From contig DFWZ01000023.1 of NCBI GenBank assembly GCA_002381565.1, positions 4,810-30,888 of the forward strand: 26,079 nt of DNA, written 5' to 3'. A program made the translations under genes and the position numbers. A model generated the notes under the pieces. The model worked only from the letters and a program-made list of their open reading frames with translations. It ran no database searches and was not told where the DNA came from. Origin of the DNA: Gallionella sp. UBA4121 (GTDB lineage Bacteria; Pseudomonadota; Gammaproteobacteria; Burkholderiales; Gallionellaceae). Shown here in pieces: positions 7,754 through 15,617 of this stretch (position 1 is the first letter of the stretch; every line of letters starts with the position of its first letter).

Positions 7754-8852
7754 GATCTTGATCTACCTCGACAAGTTTGTTGCCCTCAAAGTCGCAAATC
7801 AGCACTCTGAGGGTGAATTTATTCGGATAACGCGAGGCTAAGGTGGCAATCACGCGGCGCCCCAGCTCACGGTGAAACGCATGTGCGAGTCCCAATTGCT
7901 CCATTTGTTCCGCGCCAAAACGTGCCGTTTCGGCTGCGCGAATTTCCGCGCATATTTCCGGAGGGGCACCGACAGCGGCGGCGATGTCCGCAACCAGATC
8001 CGTATCCACCGCGTTGCGGCCCGCGTGCGTAATGGTCTCTCCCTGCGCCATCTTGGTGAGTTTGCCTACCATGCCGCCGATCACCACGTGGCGAATGCCT
8101 TGTTTGACCGAGGTGTCCAGCGCGTATTTCAGAAAATCGCCCATCTGCACGAAGCACAACTGCGCAAGCTCAGGCAATTCTCGCATGACGAATTTCTCGG
8201 TACGCCCCCCGGTCGTTAACACTACCGTATCCAGCCCTTGCCTTGCGGCGACTTCAACGCCCTGGATAACGCTGGCACGGAATGCCGCAGTGGAATAGGG
8301 GTGCACGATTCCGGTGGTACCAAGTATCGAAATGCCGTTCAAGATGCCCAGCCGCGCGTTCAGTGTGCGCTTGGCCATTTCTTCGCCGCCCGGCACAGAG
8401 ATAGTCACTTCAAGACCATCCCGGCTCAACAGATTTCCTGCTGCGGCACGCACGTTTTCCTCGATGTTGCGGCGCGGCACAGGGTTGATCGCAGGACCGC
8501 CGACTTCCAGCCCCAGTCCGCGCATGGTGACCAGCCCCACACCATCCCCGCCCTTGAGCAGCACTGTATCTGGATTGTTCGGCATCAGGCGCACGTCCGC
8601 AGTGAGGTGCGCCTTGTCGGTGACGTCTGGGTCATCACCCGCATCCTTGATGACCACCGCATGCGCATGTCCATCCCTACAATAGCCTTCGATCACGGCG
8701 AAGCTCACGATTTGACCATTGGGCAAATGGCAGTCGATCTCATCAGGCACCGTGCCTGCAACCAGACCCAAGGTTGCCGCGCGCGCCGCAGCAGCCGAAC
8801 AGGCTCCTGTGGTGTATCCCTTGCGCGTACCTTTGGTCTTTGGCGTTTCCAT
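7746..8852 (-). CDS. cbiD: Cobalt-precorrin-5B C1-methyltransferase
   Basis: A 368-residue protein starting ATG 8850-8852. It opens with KGYTTGACSAAAARAATLGL, the unmistakable N-terminal motif of CbiD. Further family blocks are GGDGVGLVTMRGLGLEVGGPAINP, LGILNGISILGTTGIVHPYS and HVVIGGMVGKLTKMAQGE. CbiD methylates C1 and occurs only in the early-cobalt pathway, where it replaces CobF, so it is one of the best indicators of pathway type here. The start overlaps the cbiC stop by one base (TAATG). Confidence 0.96.
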   Translation of the reverse strand: METPKTKGTRKGYTTGACSAAAARAATLGLVAGTVPDEIDCHLPNGQIVSFAVIEGYCRDGHAHAVVIKDAGDDPDVTDKAHLTADVRLMPNNPDTVLLKGGDGVGLVTMRGLGLEVGGPAINPVPRRNIEENVRAAAGNLLSRDGLEVTISVPGGEEMAKRTLNARLGILNGISILGTTGIVHPYSTAAFRASVIQGVEVAARQGLDTVVLTTGGRTEKFVMRELPELAQLCFVQMGDFLKYALDTSVKQGIRHVVIGGMVGKLTKMAQGETITHAGRNAVDTDLVADIAAAVGAPPEICAEIRAAETARFGAEQMEQLGLAHAFHRELGRRVIATLASRYPNKFTLRVLICDFEGNKLVEVDQDHG

Positions 8853-9526
8853 TATGATAAAATAATCGCCTTTTGTTCGGCTTCCGCCAGGGCCAAAATT
8901 GCGTGCAAGGTCGCTACCACCAATGTTGAGCCGCCCTTACGCCCAGAGACGATGATCCACGGAATATCGGCAAGCTCACTCAACAGCGCTTTTGATTCGG
9001 CCGCAGAAACGAAGCCCACCGGCATGCCGATGATCAGCGCAGGGCGGATGCCTTGCTCGCGGATCAGGCGCAACACTTCCAGCAACGCAGTGGGCGCGTT
9101 GCCGATGGCCACGATACCGCCATCCAAAAATCCTAGTGTATGTGCCTTGCGCATTGCCTGCACCGCACGGGTGCTGTTCTCCAATTTGGCTTGTTCAATT
9201 ACATCTCTATCGGAGATGAACTGGTACGCACTACTGCCAAAATGCGCCAGACGCGGTTTCGACAAACCGACACAGATCATTTCCACATCGGCAACAATGG
9301 GCGCGCCTCGTGCCACGGCTTGCAGCCCGGCTTTTATCGCGTCAGGATGAAAGCGCGTCAGTCCGTTAAATTCAAAGTCGGCGGTTGCATGGATGATGCG
9401 CCTTACCACCTGCCATTGCTCAGGGTTATACTCATGCGGACCCGCCTCGGCATCGACGATCGCAAAGGAATCGTGTTCGATCTGCTGACCGGCCTGGGTG
9501 AGCTGTTCTGTGACGATATTTTTCAT
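8852..9526 (-). CDS. cbiC: Cobalt-precorrin-8 methylmutase
   Basis: Starting at ATG 9524-9526, one base after the cbiX stop, the product is 224 residues. It contains VVRRIIHATADFEF with His46, which corresponds to the catalytic histidine of the CbiC/CobH family, and IIGMPVGFVSAAESK and the PWIIVSGRKGGSTLVVATLHA ending block. It moves the C11 methyl to C12 to give cobyrinic acid. The open frame extends a further 68 codons upstream, but that portion lies over cbiX and is out of frame with it. Confidence 0.95.
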   Translation of the reverse strand: MKNIVTEQLTQAGQQIEHDSFAIVDAEAGPHEYNPEQWQVVRRIIHATADFEFNGLTRFHPDAIKAGLQAVARGAPIVADVEMICVGLSKPRLAHFGSSAYQFISDRDVIEQAKLENSTRAVQAMRKAHTLGFLDGGIVAIGNAPTALLEVLRLIREQGIRPALIIGMPVGFVSAAESKALLSELADIPWIIVSGRKGGSTLVVATLHAILALAEAEQKAIILS

Positions 9527-9527
9527 G

Positions 9528-10364
9528 TTATTCGTGATGATGATGGTCGCCGTGTGCCTCGGCAAATTCCCGGTACTTGCAGCCGTCGCACGGCATCGTG
9601 CCCTGTTGGCTTGATCCGTCCTGGACTGCCTGCACCCGTTCGTCCAGCAACTGAAATATTTCATCCTCGAAACCGAAATAACTGCCCGAAGCAAAACGCA
9701 CTTGCGGGTATTGCAGGCGCAGGTGTTCAACCTGACGACTGATACGCTCGATCAGCGTACCGGTGAACAGGTAGTAGGGCAGCACGGCAATCTGCATCAT
9801 GCCAAGTTTCACCTGGCGTTGTACTACCGCCTCCAGGCGCGGAAAAGTGATGCCGGTAAACGCGATGTCAACCAGCTCATGATGCGTCTCTTCGAACAGC
9901 CAGCGTGCGATCTTGGCCACTTCTCCATTGGCGGCACGATCAGATGAACCTCGCCCAAGAATAATTACACCGGTATTTTTTGGGTCTGGCATATCCAGTA
10001 CGCTCATCGCTTTGTTCAGATTGCGCTTCAAGATTTTCAGGATACGATCATCCGCCCCGAGGTTAGGCACATACAGAAATTCGGTATTCGGATGACGCAC
10101 ACGCGCCTTGGCAATATGCTCGGGCGCTTCCATCTTGACGTGGCCCGCCGCATTCAAAATCAGCGGCACGACGATGACACGCGATGCATTAAGTGCTGCG
10201 CGATCAAGTCCGCCATCAAGCAGCACATCGGCGAACTCGATGAAGCACACTTCGATGCGCCATTGCGGCTGACGTTTGCGCCACAGTTCTGCGAACGACT
10301 CGATCTCGCGGTTTCCTTCCACGTTTCTCGAACCGTGTCCTATCAATAATATTGTTTCACTCAA
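9528..10364 (-). CDS. cbiX: Sirohydrochlorin cobaltochelatase (long CbiX with CxxC and His-rich tail)
   Basis: CbiX inserts cobalt into sirohydrochlorin, the entry step of the early-cobalt route. The best start is TTG 10362-10364: GGAG lies 7 nt upstream and the cbiF stop is one base away, giving 278 residues. Two chelatase halves are visible: ETILLIGHGSRNVEGN (His10) with LILNAAGHVKMEAPEHI, and GVIILGRGSSDRAAN with IAVLPYYLFTGTLIERI. The tail (257-278) reads MPCDGCKYREF and then HGDHHHH. The MxCxxC pattern matches the Fe-S site described for B. megaterium CbiX; the histidines resemble metal-storage tails. An ATG at 10416-10418 is an alternative start but would overlap cbiF by 53 nt. Confidence 0.93.
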   Translation of the reverse strand: MSETILLIGHGSRNVEGNREIESFAELWRKRQPQWRIEVCFIEFADVLLDGGLDRAALNASRVIVVPLILNAAGHVKMEAPEHIAKARVRHPNTEFLYVPNLGADDRILKILKRNLNKAMSVLDMPDPKNTGVIILGRGSSDRAANGEVAKIARWLFEETHHELVDIAFTGITFPRLEAVVQRQVKLGMMQIAVLPYYLFTGTLIERISRQVEHLRLQYPQVRFASGSYFGFEDEIFQLLDERVQAVQDGSSQQGTMPCDGCKYREFAEAHGDHHHHE

Positions 10365-10365
10365 C

Positions 10366-11151
10366 TTACGACTCCTTTTTGATTCCGCGACGGAAGCGGT
10401 GGGTAAATGTCTCATCATATAATTTTGATTTTTTCAATTCAGGCCAGTTACGCGCACCCAGTGCGGGGCTGACGATAATCATGGCCTGGCTGTTGATTTT
10501 CTGTTCACGACACTGCTGTCGTATGTCGGTCAGCGTGCCACGGATGATTTTTTCCTCATCCGGCCAGCTTGCCTTGTGCACCACCAGGATGGGCGAGTCG
10601 TCCCGCCAGCTTGCATCGAGCAATGACTTGATGACTTCTCCCAGCAAGGTGATGGAAAGAAATATGCACAGCGTGCTGTGATGCGCCGCCAGCTCGCGCA
10701 ACGCTTCGCCCTCCGGCATCGGCGTGCGACCTTCCATGCGCGTCAAAATGACTGTCTGCGTCACCTCAGGTAAAGTCAGGCTCTCGCAAGCTGCGGCAGC
10801 GGACGCCATCGCGGAAGATACGCCCGGCACCACGCCGACGGCTACACCTGCGGCATCAAGCGGCTGCACCATTTCAATCAGCGCACCGTACAGCGTCGGA
10901 TCCCCGGTCTGCAACCTCACTACTACTTCGTGCTTACCCGCCTGATCTATCAACCAAGCGGTGATCTCCTCCAGCGCCATACTTTTGGAATCAACAATCT
11001 CGCACCCGGCTCTGGCCCAGCGCGTCGTCGCTTCTGCCACCAGCGAACCGGCATAAAGAATAGCTCCCGCGCATGAAACAAGATCGCGCCCCTTTACCGT
11101 GATCAGATCAGGATCCCCCGGCCCTGCGCCGACAAACCAGACTTTGCCCAT
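10366..11151 (-). CDS. cbiF: Cobalt-precorrin-4 C11-methyltransferase
   Basis: A 261-residue tetrapyrrole methyltransferase. Residues 4-20 read VWFVGAGPGDPDLITVK; further on are VVRLQTGDPTLYGALIEM, VVPGVSSAMASAAAACESLTLPE and VILTRMEGRTPMP, which are specific to CbiF/CobM. It methylates C11 of cobalt-precorrin-4 using SAM. Its start codon follows a possible 27-codon small ORF by 3 nt and has no strong ribosome binding site of its own, so coupling to that ORF is plausible. A 108-nt gap to cbiA is the widest spacing between genes in this operon. Confidence 0.94.
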   Translation of the reverse strand: MGKVWFVGAGPGDPDLITVKGRDLVSCAGAILYAGSLVAEATTRWARAGCEIVDSKSMALEEITAWLIDQAGKHEVVVRLQTGDPTLYGALIEMVQPLDAAGVAVGVVPGVSSAMASAAAACESLTLPEVTQTVILTRMEGRTPMPEGEALRELAAHHSTLCIFLSITLLGEVIKSLLDASWRDDSPILVVHKASWPDEEKIIRGTLTDIRQQCREQKINSQAMIIVSPALGARNWPELKKSKLYDETFTHRFRRGIKKES

Positions 11152-11154
11152 GAA

Positions 11155-11238
11155 TTACACTGACGCCCGCATGTCACAAATTCCGGCAGTGATTGCGGAA
11201 CTATCTACTGCAAAAATGTGATTTATTTCCATATGCAT
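11155..11238 (-). CDS. Possible 27-residue small ORF between cbiA and cbiF
   Basis: An ORF too short for ordinary gene callers, beginning MHMEINHIFAV and ending CDMRASV before TAA at 11155-11157. GGAG lies 6 nt upstream of ATG 11236-11238, which is better than the signal in front of cbiF. It fills most of the only sizeable gap inside the operon and stops 3 nt before the cbiF ATG. I do not recognise the peptide; it has one cysteine and two early histidines. It could be a coupling leader for cbiF, a tiny real protein, or chance. Confidence 0.4.
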   Translation of the reverse strand: MHMEINHIFAVDSSAITAGICDMRASV

Positions 11239-11259
11239 AGAAGACTCCATTGATTATTT

Positions 11260-12546
11260 TTAAGGCTTGAACAAACGTGCGACGGCTTCCGGATTGGACG
11301 GGAAATAGTGGTGCAAATAGGTCGCATGCAGCCTGCCTATACGGTAAGCGGGCTCCCCTTTGCTGCCTTCCCTTGTGCCAACCGTCGATACCAGCGGCGC
11401 GATATTCGTTTCCATTTTCGAATAATGGAAGCTGTGACCGCGCAGCACCCCTTCCGGCAACGCAATGCTGTATAGCCCCAGATTGGCCATCCGCTTCTGC
11501 ATCATCGCCTGACCGGGCAGCAACCCCGTCATCGCAGCACTGTTGCCTTCGCCGTCTGTCAGGCGATCCAGCAGATAAAGCATGCCGCCACATTCAGCGA
11601 GGATGGGTTTTCCATGCAAATGGTGTGCGCGAATGCTGTGCTGCATCGACAGATTCCCGCTCAATTGCGCCAAATGAAGTTCGGGATAGCCGCCGGGCAA
11701 ATACAGCGCATCCGCTTCCGGCATGGCAGTATCGTTTAGCGGCGAGAAAAATTCTAGCTGTGCGCCCAATGAACACAAAGTATCCAGGTTGGCCTGATAC
11801 AAAAAGGCAAACACGGTATCGCGCGCCACGGCGATTTTTACGCCCGCCAGCAGTGCTGGAATATACGGAAAGGCTTGCTCGAAAAATTCAACCGCTGCGG
11901 GCAAATCATCACTCACCAATTGCAGCGCATCCGCCGCATGATCGATACGCACCATCAGATCCTCGATTTCTACCGCCTGCAACAAGCCCAGATGCCGCTC
12001 GGGTAAGGCGACGTTAGCATCGCGCGGCATCCATCCAAGAAGAGGCAATTCGGGGGGCAAATATTCGCTCAGCATCTCGCAGTGGCGCGCACTGCCTACC
12101 CGATTGGCCAGCATTCCTGTCACTTTCACATCGCTGCGCAGGTTAGCCATACCCAGCGCCAGGGCGGCAAAAGTCTGAGCCATACCGCTGGCATTCAGCA
12201 CGACGAGCACAGGCAGATTGAAAGCAGCAGCGACATCGGCGCTGGAAGGGTTACCGTCGAACAAACCCATCACGCCCTCAACCAAAATTAAGTCGGACTG
12301 CTGCGCCGCCTGATAAAGCTGAGCGCGGCAATATGCCTCGCCGCACATCCACAGATCCAGTTGGTGTACAGGATGACCCGAGGCTCGCTGCAAAATCATC
12401 GGATCGAGGAAATCCGGCCCGCACTTGAACACCTGCACACGACGTCCGCGCTTGCGATGGAAGGCAGCGAGCGCAGCTGTGACTGTGGTCTTGCCCTGCC
12501 CGGAAGCAGGCGCAGCGATCAATAGCGCTGGGCAGCGCACGCTCAT
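11260..12546 (-). CDS. cbiA: Cobyrinate a,c-diamide synthase
   Basis: A 428-residue glutamine amidotransferase. The ATP-binding loop is APASGQGKTTVT (12-23); VFKCGPDFLDPM (39-50) and LVEGVMGLFDG (88-98) are diagnostic for CbiA/CobB. The class I glutaminase half carries LYLPGGYPELH and the nucleophile Cys319 in ILAECGGMLYLLD, with the HSFHYSKME and HATYLHHYF blocks near the end. It amidates the a and c acetates of (cobalt-containing) cobyrinate. The start overlaps the cobO stop by 4 nt. Confidence 0.96.
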   Translation of the reverse strand: MSVRCPALLIAAPASGQGKTTVTAALAAFHRKRGRRVQVFKCGPDFLDPMILQRASGHPVHQLDLWMCGEAYCRAQLYQAAQQSDLILVEGVMGLFDGNPSSADVAAAFNLPVLVVLNASGMAQTFAALALGMANLRSDVKVTGMLANRVGSARHCEMLSEYLPPELPLLGWMPRDANVALPERHLGLLQAVEIEDLMVRIDHAADALQLVSDDLPAAVEFFEQAFPYIPALLAGVKIAVARDTVFAFLYQANLDTLCSLGAQLEFFSPLNDTAMPEADALYLPGGYPELHLAQLSGNLSMQHSIRAHHLHGKPILAECGGMLYLLDRLTDGEGNSAAMTGLLPGQAMMQKRMANLGLYSIALPEGVLRGHSFHYSKMETNIAPLVSTVGTREGSKGEPAYRIGRLHATYLHHYFPSNPEAVARLFKP

Positions 12547-13151
12547 AACTCGACCCCTTTTTGCGCCTGTATTCCGGCACGGTACGCGTGCTTGATGTCA
12601 CGCATCTCGGTGACAGTATCGGCGTACTCAATTAGCGTATCAGGTGCGGCACGTCCGGTCAGCGCGACGTGCTGCATGGGCGGACGGCTTCGCAACGCGG
12701 CCAGCACTGACTCCAGATCGATATACTTGTATTTAAGCGCGATGTTGATTTCGTCCAGCACCACCAAATCCACCTGCGGATCGGAAAGAAAGGTCAGCGC
12801 CTGCTGCCAAGCCTTAGCGGCCGATGCAATGTCGCGTTCGCGATCCTGAGTTTCCCAGGTAAAACCTTCGCCCATCACGTGATAGCTGACCTCAGGAAAA
12901 CGTCGAAAGAAAGTCTCCTCGCCTGTGGAAAAGCTGCCCTTGATGAATTGCACCACACCCACGCGCATGCCGTGACCCAGCGCGCGTGCCACCATGCCGA
13001 AAGCAGCGGAACTCTTACCCTTACCGTTGCCGGTATTGACCAGAACAACGCCGCGCTGCTCGGTAGCACGCGCAATGCCTGCATCAACTACGGCTTTTTT
13101 GCGCGCCATCTGTTGCAGATGGCGCGCATTTCGTTCGTCAGCCGAACTCAT
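12543..13151 (-). CDS. cobO: Cob(I)yrinic acid a,c-diamide adenosyltransferase (CobO/BtuR)
   Basis: A 202-residue CobA/CobO/BtuR-type adenosyltransferase. VLVNTGNGKGKSSAAFGM is the P-loop, followed by VGVVQFIKGSFSTGEETFF, LVVLDEINIALKYKYID (Walker B region) and VALTGRAAPDTLIEYADTVTEM. It transfers the adenosyl group of ATP to Co(I) corrinoids. It is the first gene of the minus-strand B12 operon. The ribosome binding site in front of ATG 13149-13151 is weak, which fits control through the riboswitch leader upstream. Confidence 0.96.
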   Translation of the reverse strand: MSSADERNARHLQQMARKKAVVDAGIARATEQRGVVLVNTGNGKGKSSAAFGMVARALGHGMRVGVVQFIKGSFSTGEETFFRRFPEVSYHVMGEGFTWETQDRERDIASAAKAWQQALTFLSDPQVDLVVLDEINIALKYKYIDLESVLAALRSRPPMQHVALTGRAAPDTLIEYADTVTEMRDIKHAYRAGIQAQKGVEL

Positions 13152-13354
13152 GATTCGATGACTAAAAAAGACCCGCGCATACCGATCCGGCCGCAGAATA
13201 TATCAAGGGTTTGCAATGCCATTTCCCGTTATCCAGTTATTGAATACACATAGAAAACGCTGTGAAAAACGACTTTGAAAGAGGACGGTTATCCAACGTT
13301 CATGCGCCACCCGCAGCATTTTCCGATCTGCGGAACCATTGAAAACAGTTCCTG
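13152..13354 (-). other. Leader between riboswitch and cobO
   Basis: This is the 203-nt transcript segment following the cobalamin aptamer. A short hairpin (GGAAC paired with GTTCC) sits at 13332-13352 immediately after the aptamer. No convincing intrinsic terminator or conserved ORF is visible, and cobO lacks a strong Shine-Dalgarno, so how the riboswitch signal is read out (translation or Rho) is unclear from sequence. Confidence 0.5.
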
Positions 13355-13520
13355 ACTCGAGGCCGGTATCCGGGCTCGCAAGTCTTGATCCGCCGCCTTC
13401 CCATGACTGCTCACAGTGGCACAATGACAAATCCACACTCGCTTACCGTTGCGGGGGCAGCACAGGTTCTTCACCTGTTTCCCGTTTAACCGGACGACGT
13501 TCGCCGTCCAGCACCTCAAG
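13355..13520 (-). promoter_or_regulatory. Cobalamin riboswitch for the B12 operon
   Basis: Read on the minus strand, the canonical elements appear in order: a GGTGCTG 5' stem (about 13511-13517), AAACGGGAAACAGGTGAAGA with its closing CCTGTGCTGCCCCCGCAACGG, then GCCACTG, ATGGGAAGGCGG, and the B12 box GAGCCCGGATACCGGCC at its 3' end (about 13360-13377). This is the class I adenosylcobalamin aptamer layout. It lies upstream of cobO and should repress the operon when B12 is plentiful. Confidence 0.95.
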
Positions 13521-13900
13521 TTAATGCATGTTAACACACTCAGCTATTAACAATTCCACCTAAAGGCGAGGGATTTACAACGCCCTACAAGGGGCGTTAA
13601 ACATTAAGCGTTAAGCAGCCTCTCGTCCGTTTTTAAAGTCAAATAGTTAAACTTGATCCAGCAAACCATGACCTTCTATTTATTTCGACACAGGGCTAAT
13701 AGTTGTGGAAAAACGCGTATTATCAGCTACTCAAAAAACCCAACCTGAACGATGCCTACATCATTTTTATGAACGTTTGTTGACTCACAGTCACGCTCCA
13801 ACCCTCTCCGCGAGCGCTCTTTGAGTTCTAATTTTGTCGCTTATTCAAAAATTTGAAACAGGTAAAAATCTAAAGTCTGACTGGTTGTCCGAGAGCCTGC
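13521..13900. other. Divergent intergenic region between the two riboswitches
   Basis: No gene is seen here. The stretch holds the start regions of two divergent transcripts. A short perfect hairpin (AACGCCC/GGGCGTT, 13579-13585 with 13592-13598) and nearby repeated GCGTTAA words occur on the cob side. I could not pick a convincing promoter for the minus-strand operon; TTAACA-like words near 13530-13550 are candidates only. Confidence 0.4.
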
Positions 13901-13929
13901 TCGACAATCAACTCAACTCTATGTATAAA
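13901..13929 (+). promoter_or_regulatory. Putative sigma-70 promoter of the cobalt/nickel permease gene
   Basis: TCGACA (13901-13906) and TATAAA (13924-13929) each differ from the consensus by one base and are separated by exactly 17 nt. The predicted transcription start, around 13936, falls just ahead of the riboswitch, as expected. Predicted by eye only. Confidence 0.5.
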
Positions 13930-13943
13930 AGCATTTTCAATCG

Positions 13944-14045
13944 TACCGTTACAGGCAAAACAAGAAGCCGGTGAAAACCCGGCGCGGTCGCGCCACTGTA
14001 TTTGATCAGGCATGTTCGATCAAGAGCCAGACCTTGTCCAGCCAT
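13944..14045 (+). promoter_or_regulatory. Cobalamin riboswitch for the NiCoT permease gene
   Basis: The plus strand shows AAGAAGCCGGTGAAAACCC, then GGCGCGGTCGCGCCACTGTA, a TTGATC/GATCAA hairpin, and GAGCCAGACC, the ordered elements of a cobalamin aptamer of the compact type. Past it, a GGGA/TCCC hairpin (14063-14076) ends right beside the AAGGAG ribosome binding site (14078-14083), suggesting translational control of the downstream gene. Confidence 0.88.
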
Positions 14046-14090
14046 CCGTTATTAACTTGCCCGGGACGCGAAATCCCAAGGAGTTGTCAT

Positions 14091-15149
14091 ATGTTTTCTC
14101 AGCTAGCGCGTATTTTCAATGACTCCAATACCGAGATCAGAGGCAAACTGTTCGGAATTTATGGCCTACTGATCGCTATGAATGTTCTCGCATGGGCCTG
14201 GGCTCTGGTGGCGTTTCGTCATTACCCTCTGCTGCTTGGCACAGCCTTGCTGGCTTACAGTTTTGGCTTGCGCCATGCCGTGGATGCCGATCACATAGCC
14301 GCCATCGACAACGTTACACGTAAACTGATGCAGGAAAAAAAACGCCCCGTCACGCTGGGCTTCTTTTTTTCGCTTGGTCACTCAAGCATCGTCGTGCTTG
14401 CCTCTCTCGTTATATCGCTTGCCACGTCCGCAATGACCGGACGTTTCGACCACTTAAAGGAAATTGGCGGCGTTGTCAGCACCTCTGTCTCAGCTCTTTT
14501 CCTGTTTGTCATCGCACTCATGAATCTGATCATACTGAAGTCGATTTATCAGGCGTGGCAAAAAATCAAGAACGGTGCCGCCTATGTTGATGATGACTTC
14601 GACATGCTGCTGGCCAATCGAGGCTTTCTGGCCCGTATATTCAAACCCCTGTTCCGCGTGGTCACTCATAGCTGGCACATGTTCCCGCTAGGATTTTTGT
14701 TCGGTTTAGGCTTCGATACCGCGACTGAAATAGGCTTGCTCGGCATATCGGCAACCCAGGCATCGGAAGGCCTGTCACCGTGGTCCATCATGATTTTCCC
14801 GTTACTATTCAGCGCAGGCATGTCCCTTGTTGACACACTGGATGGCCATTTGATGCTCGGCGCATACGGATGGGCCTACCTGAAGCCTATCCGCAAAATC
14901 TACTACAACATGACAATGACTCTAGTGTCGGTCATTATTGCCATTGTCATTGGCAGCATCGAAGCGCTTGGCCTGATCGCAGGCAAGCTGAATCTGAAAG
15001 GTACAGTCTGGAATGCAGTGGGAGCCATGAACCATAATTTCGGCGTACTGGGTTATTTCATCATAGGCATATTTGCATTGTGCTGGGCTGCGTCAGTATT
15101 CATCTACCGCATAAAACGCTTCGACGAACTTGAAGTCATCCGCAAATAA
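14091..15149 (+). CDS. NiCoT-family nickel/cobalt permease, probably cobalt uptake
   Basis: A 352-residue integral membrane protein starting at ATG 14091 with AAGGAG 7 nt upstream. The NiCoT signature RHAVDADHIAAIDN is at residues 61-74; LGFFFSLGHSSIV (89-101), GFLFGLGFDTATEIGLLGI and GMSLVDTLDG are the other conserved family motifs, and there are about eight hydrophobic segments. The family carries Ni(II) and/or Co(II) across the inner membrane. The cobalamin riboswitch in its leader and the divergent B12 operon argue that cobalt is the main substrate here. Related names are HoxN, NixA and NhlF. The longer open frame from 13971 would run through the riboswitch and is not the gene. Confidence 0.94.
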   Translation: MFSQLARIFNDSNTEIRGKLFGIYGLLIAMNVLAWAWALVAFRHYPLLLGTALLAYSFGLRHAVDADHIAAIDNVTRKLMQEKKRPVTLGFFFSLGHSSIVVLASLVISLATSAMTGRFDHLKEIGGVVSTSVSALFLFVIALMNLIILKSIYQAWQKIKNGAAYVDDDFDMLLANRGFLARIFKPLFRVVTHSWHMFPLGFLFGLGFDTATEIGLLGISATQASEGLSPWSIMIFPLLFSAGMSLVDTLDGHLMLGAYGWAYLKPIRKIYYNMTMTLVSVIIAIVIGSIEALGLIAGKLNLKGTVWNAVGAMNHNFGVLGYFIIGIFALCWAASVFIYRIKRFDELEVIRK

Positions 15150-15617
15150 CTCACGTGAGGGTGCACGCACCGACCACTGCAATTCTGAGCAATTGTCACA
15201 TTATGACACGCTACGAACGTCAGCTTTCTGGCTGTAAATTTTCAACCCTCAGCATCTCCTTATGGCACATTCCAGATGGACAGATTCGATGATACACCGC
15301 CACAAACCTGCCCTTAAAGATTTTTTCTCCCTTCAATATTTAGCCTGCCGGATTGCTGACGTTCCCGACGTGCTGTTGTCGAGACATTATAGTCACTCCG
15401 TCCTGTTTTCAGCGATACTAATCACATCTGGTAGGTAGCTGCCAGTGAATACAGGGCATGCACCTGCGGACTACGAATATTCGAGACTAACATTCGATGT
15501 TTCCCGCTTTGGTTTCGAGTCTGCAGGTGCGCTTGGGTTCGTTAACGAATAAGTGGATGTTCAACCTATTACAATCAATTTGTTACAATATTGACCAATT
15601 AATAAATAGATTTGAAT
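15150..15617. other. Intergenic region with one arm of a long inverted repeat
   Basis: No gene is recognised. It holds the 124-bp repeat copy at 15262-15385 (described separately) and an imperfect inverted repeat whose arms (GCACCTGCGGACT at 15460-15472 and GAGTCTGCAGGTGC at 15517-15530) could fold into a hairpin with a 44-nt loop. A CTCACGTGAG palindrome sits directly at the end of the permease gene (15150-15159). No T-rich terminator is obvious. Confidence 0.5.
15262..15385 (+). repeat. 124-bp repeat, copy A (inverted relative to copy B at 25217-25340)
   Basis: The reverse complement of 25217-25340 matches this segment over 124 bp with a single difference (AAAGATT here, AGAGATT in copy B). 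Similarity stops abruptly at both ends. From ATG 15262 an open frame of 58 codons runs to TAG 15436-15438, and its first 41 codons lie within the repeat; no ribosome binding site precedes it. Confidence 0.9.

Noticed and set aside
9527..9730. N-terminal extension of CbiC
   Set aside because: It lies over the conserved end of cbiX in another frame and does not resemble a methylmutase N-terminus.
13203..13524. Short ORFs through the minus-strand riboswitch
   Set aside because: The stretch is explained by the cobalamin aptamer; the peptides have no protein character.
13971..14090. Upstream extension of the permease reading frame
   Set aside because: It translates the plus-strand riboswitch; ATG 14091 has a proper ribosome binding site and matches the family start.
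15262..15438. 58-codon ORF starting in repeat copy A as a gene
   Set aside because: No ribosome binding site, and it diverges from copy B exactly at the repeat edge, so I list it only as a property of the repeat.
15460..15530. Imperfect inverted repeat as a CRISPR unit or IS end
   Set aside because: Only one pair of arms, no repeated spacer structure and no transposase nearby.
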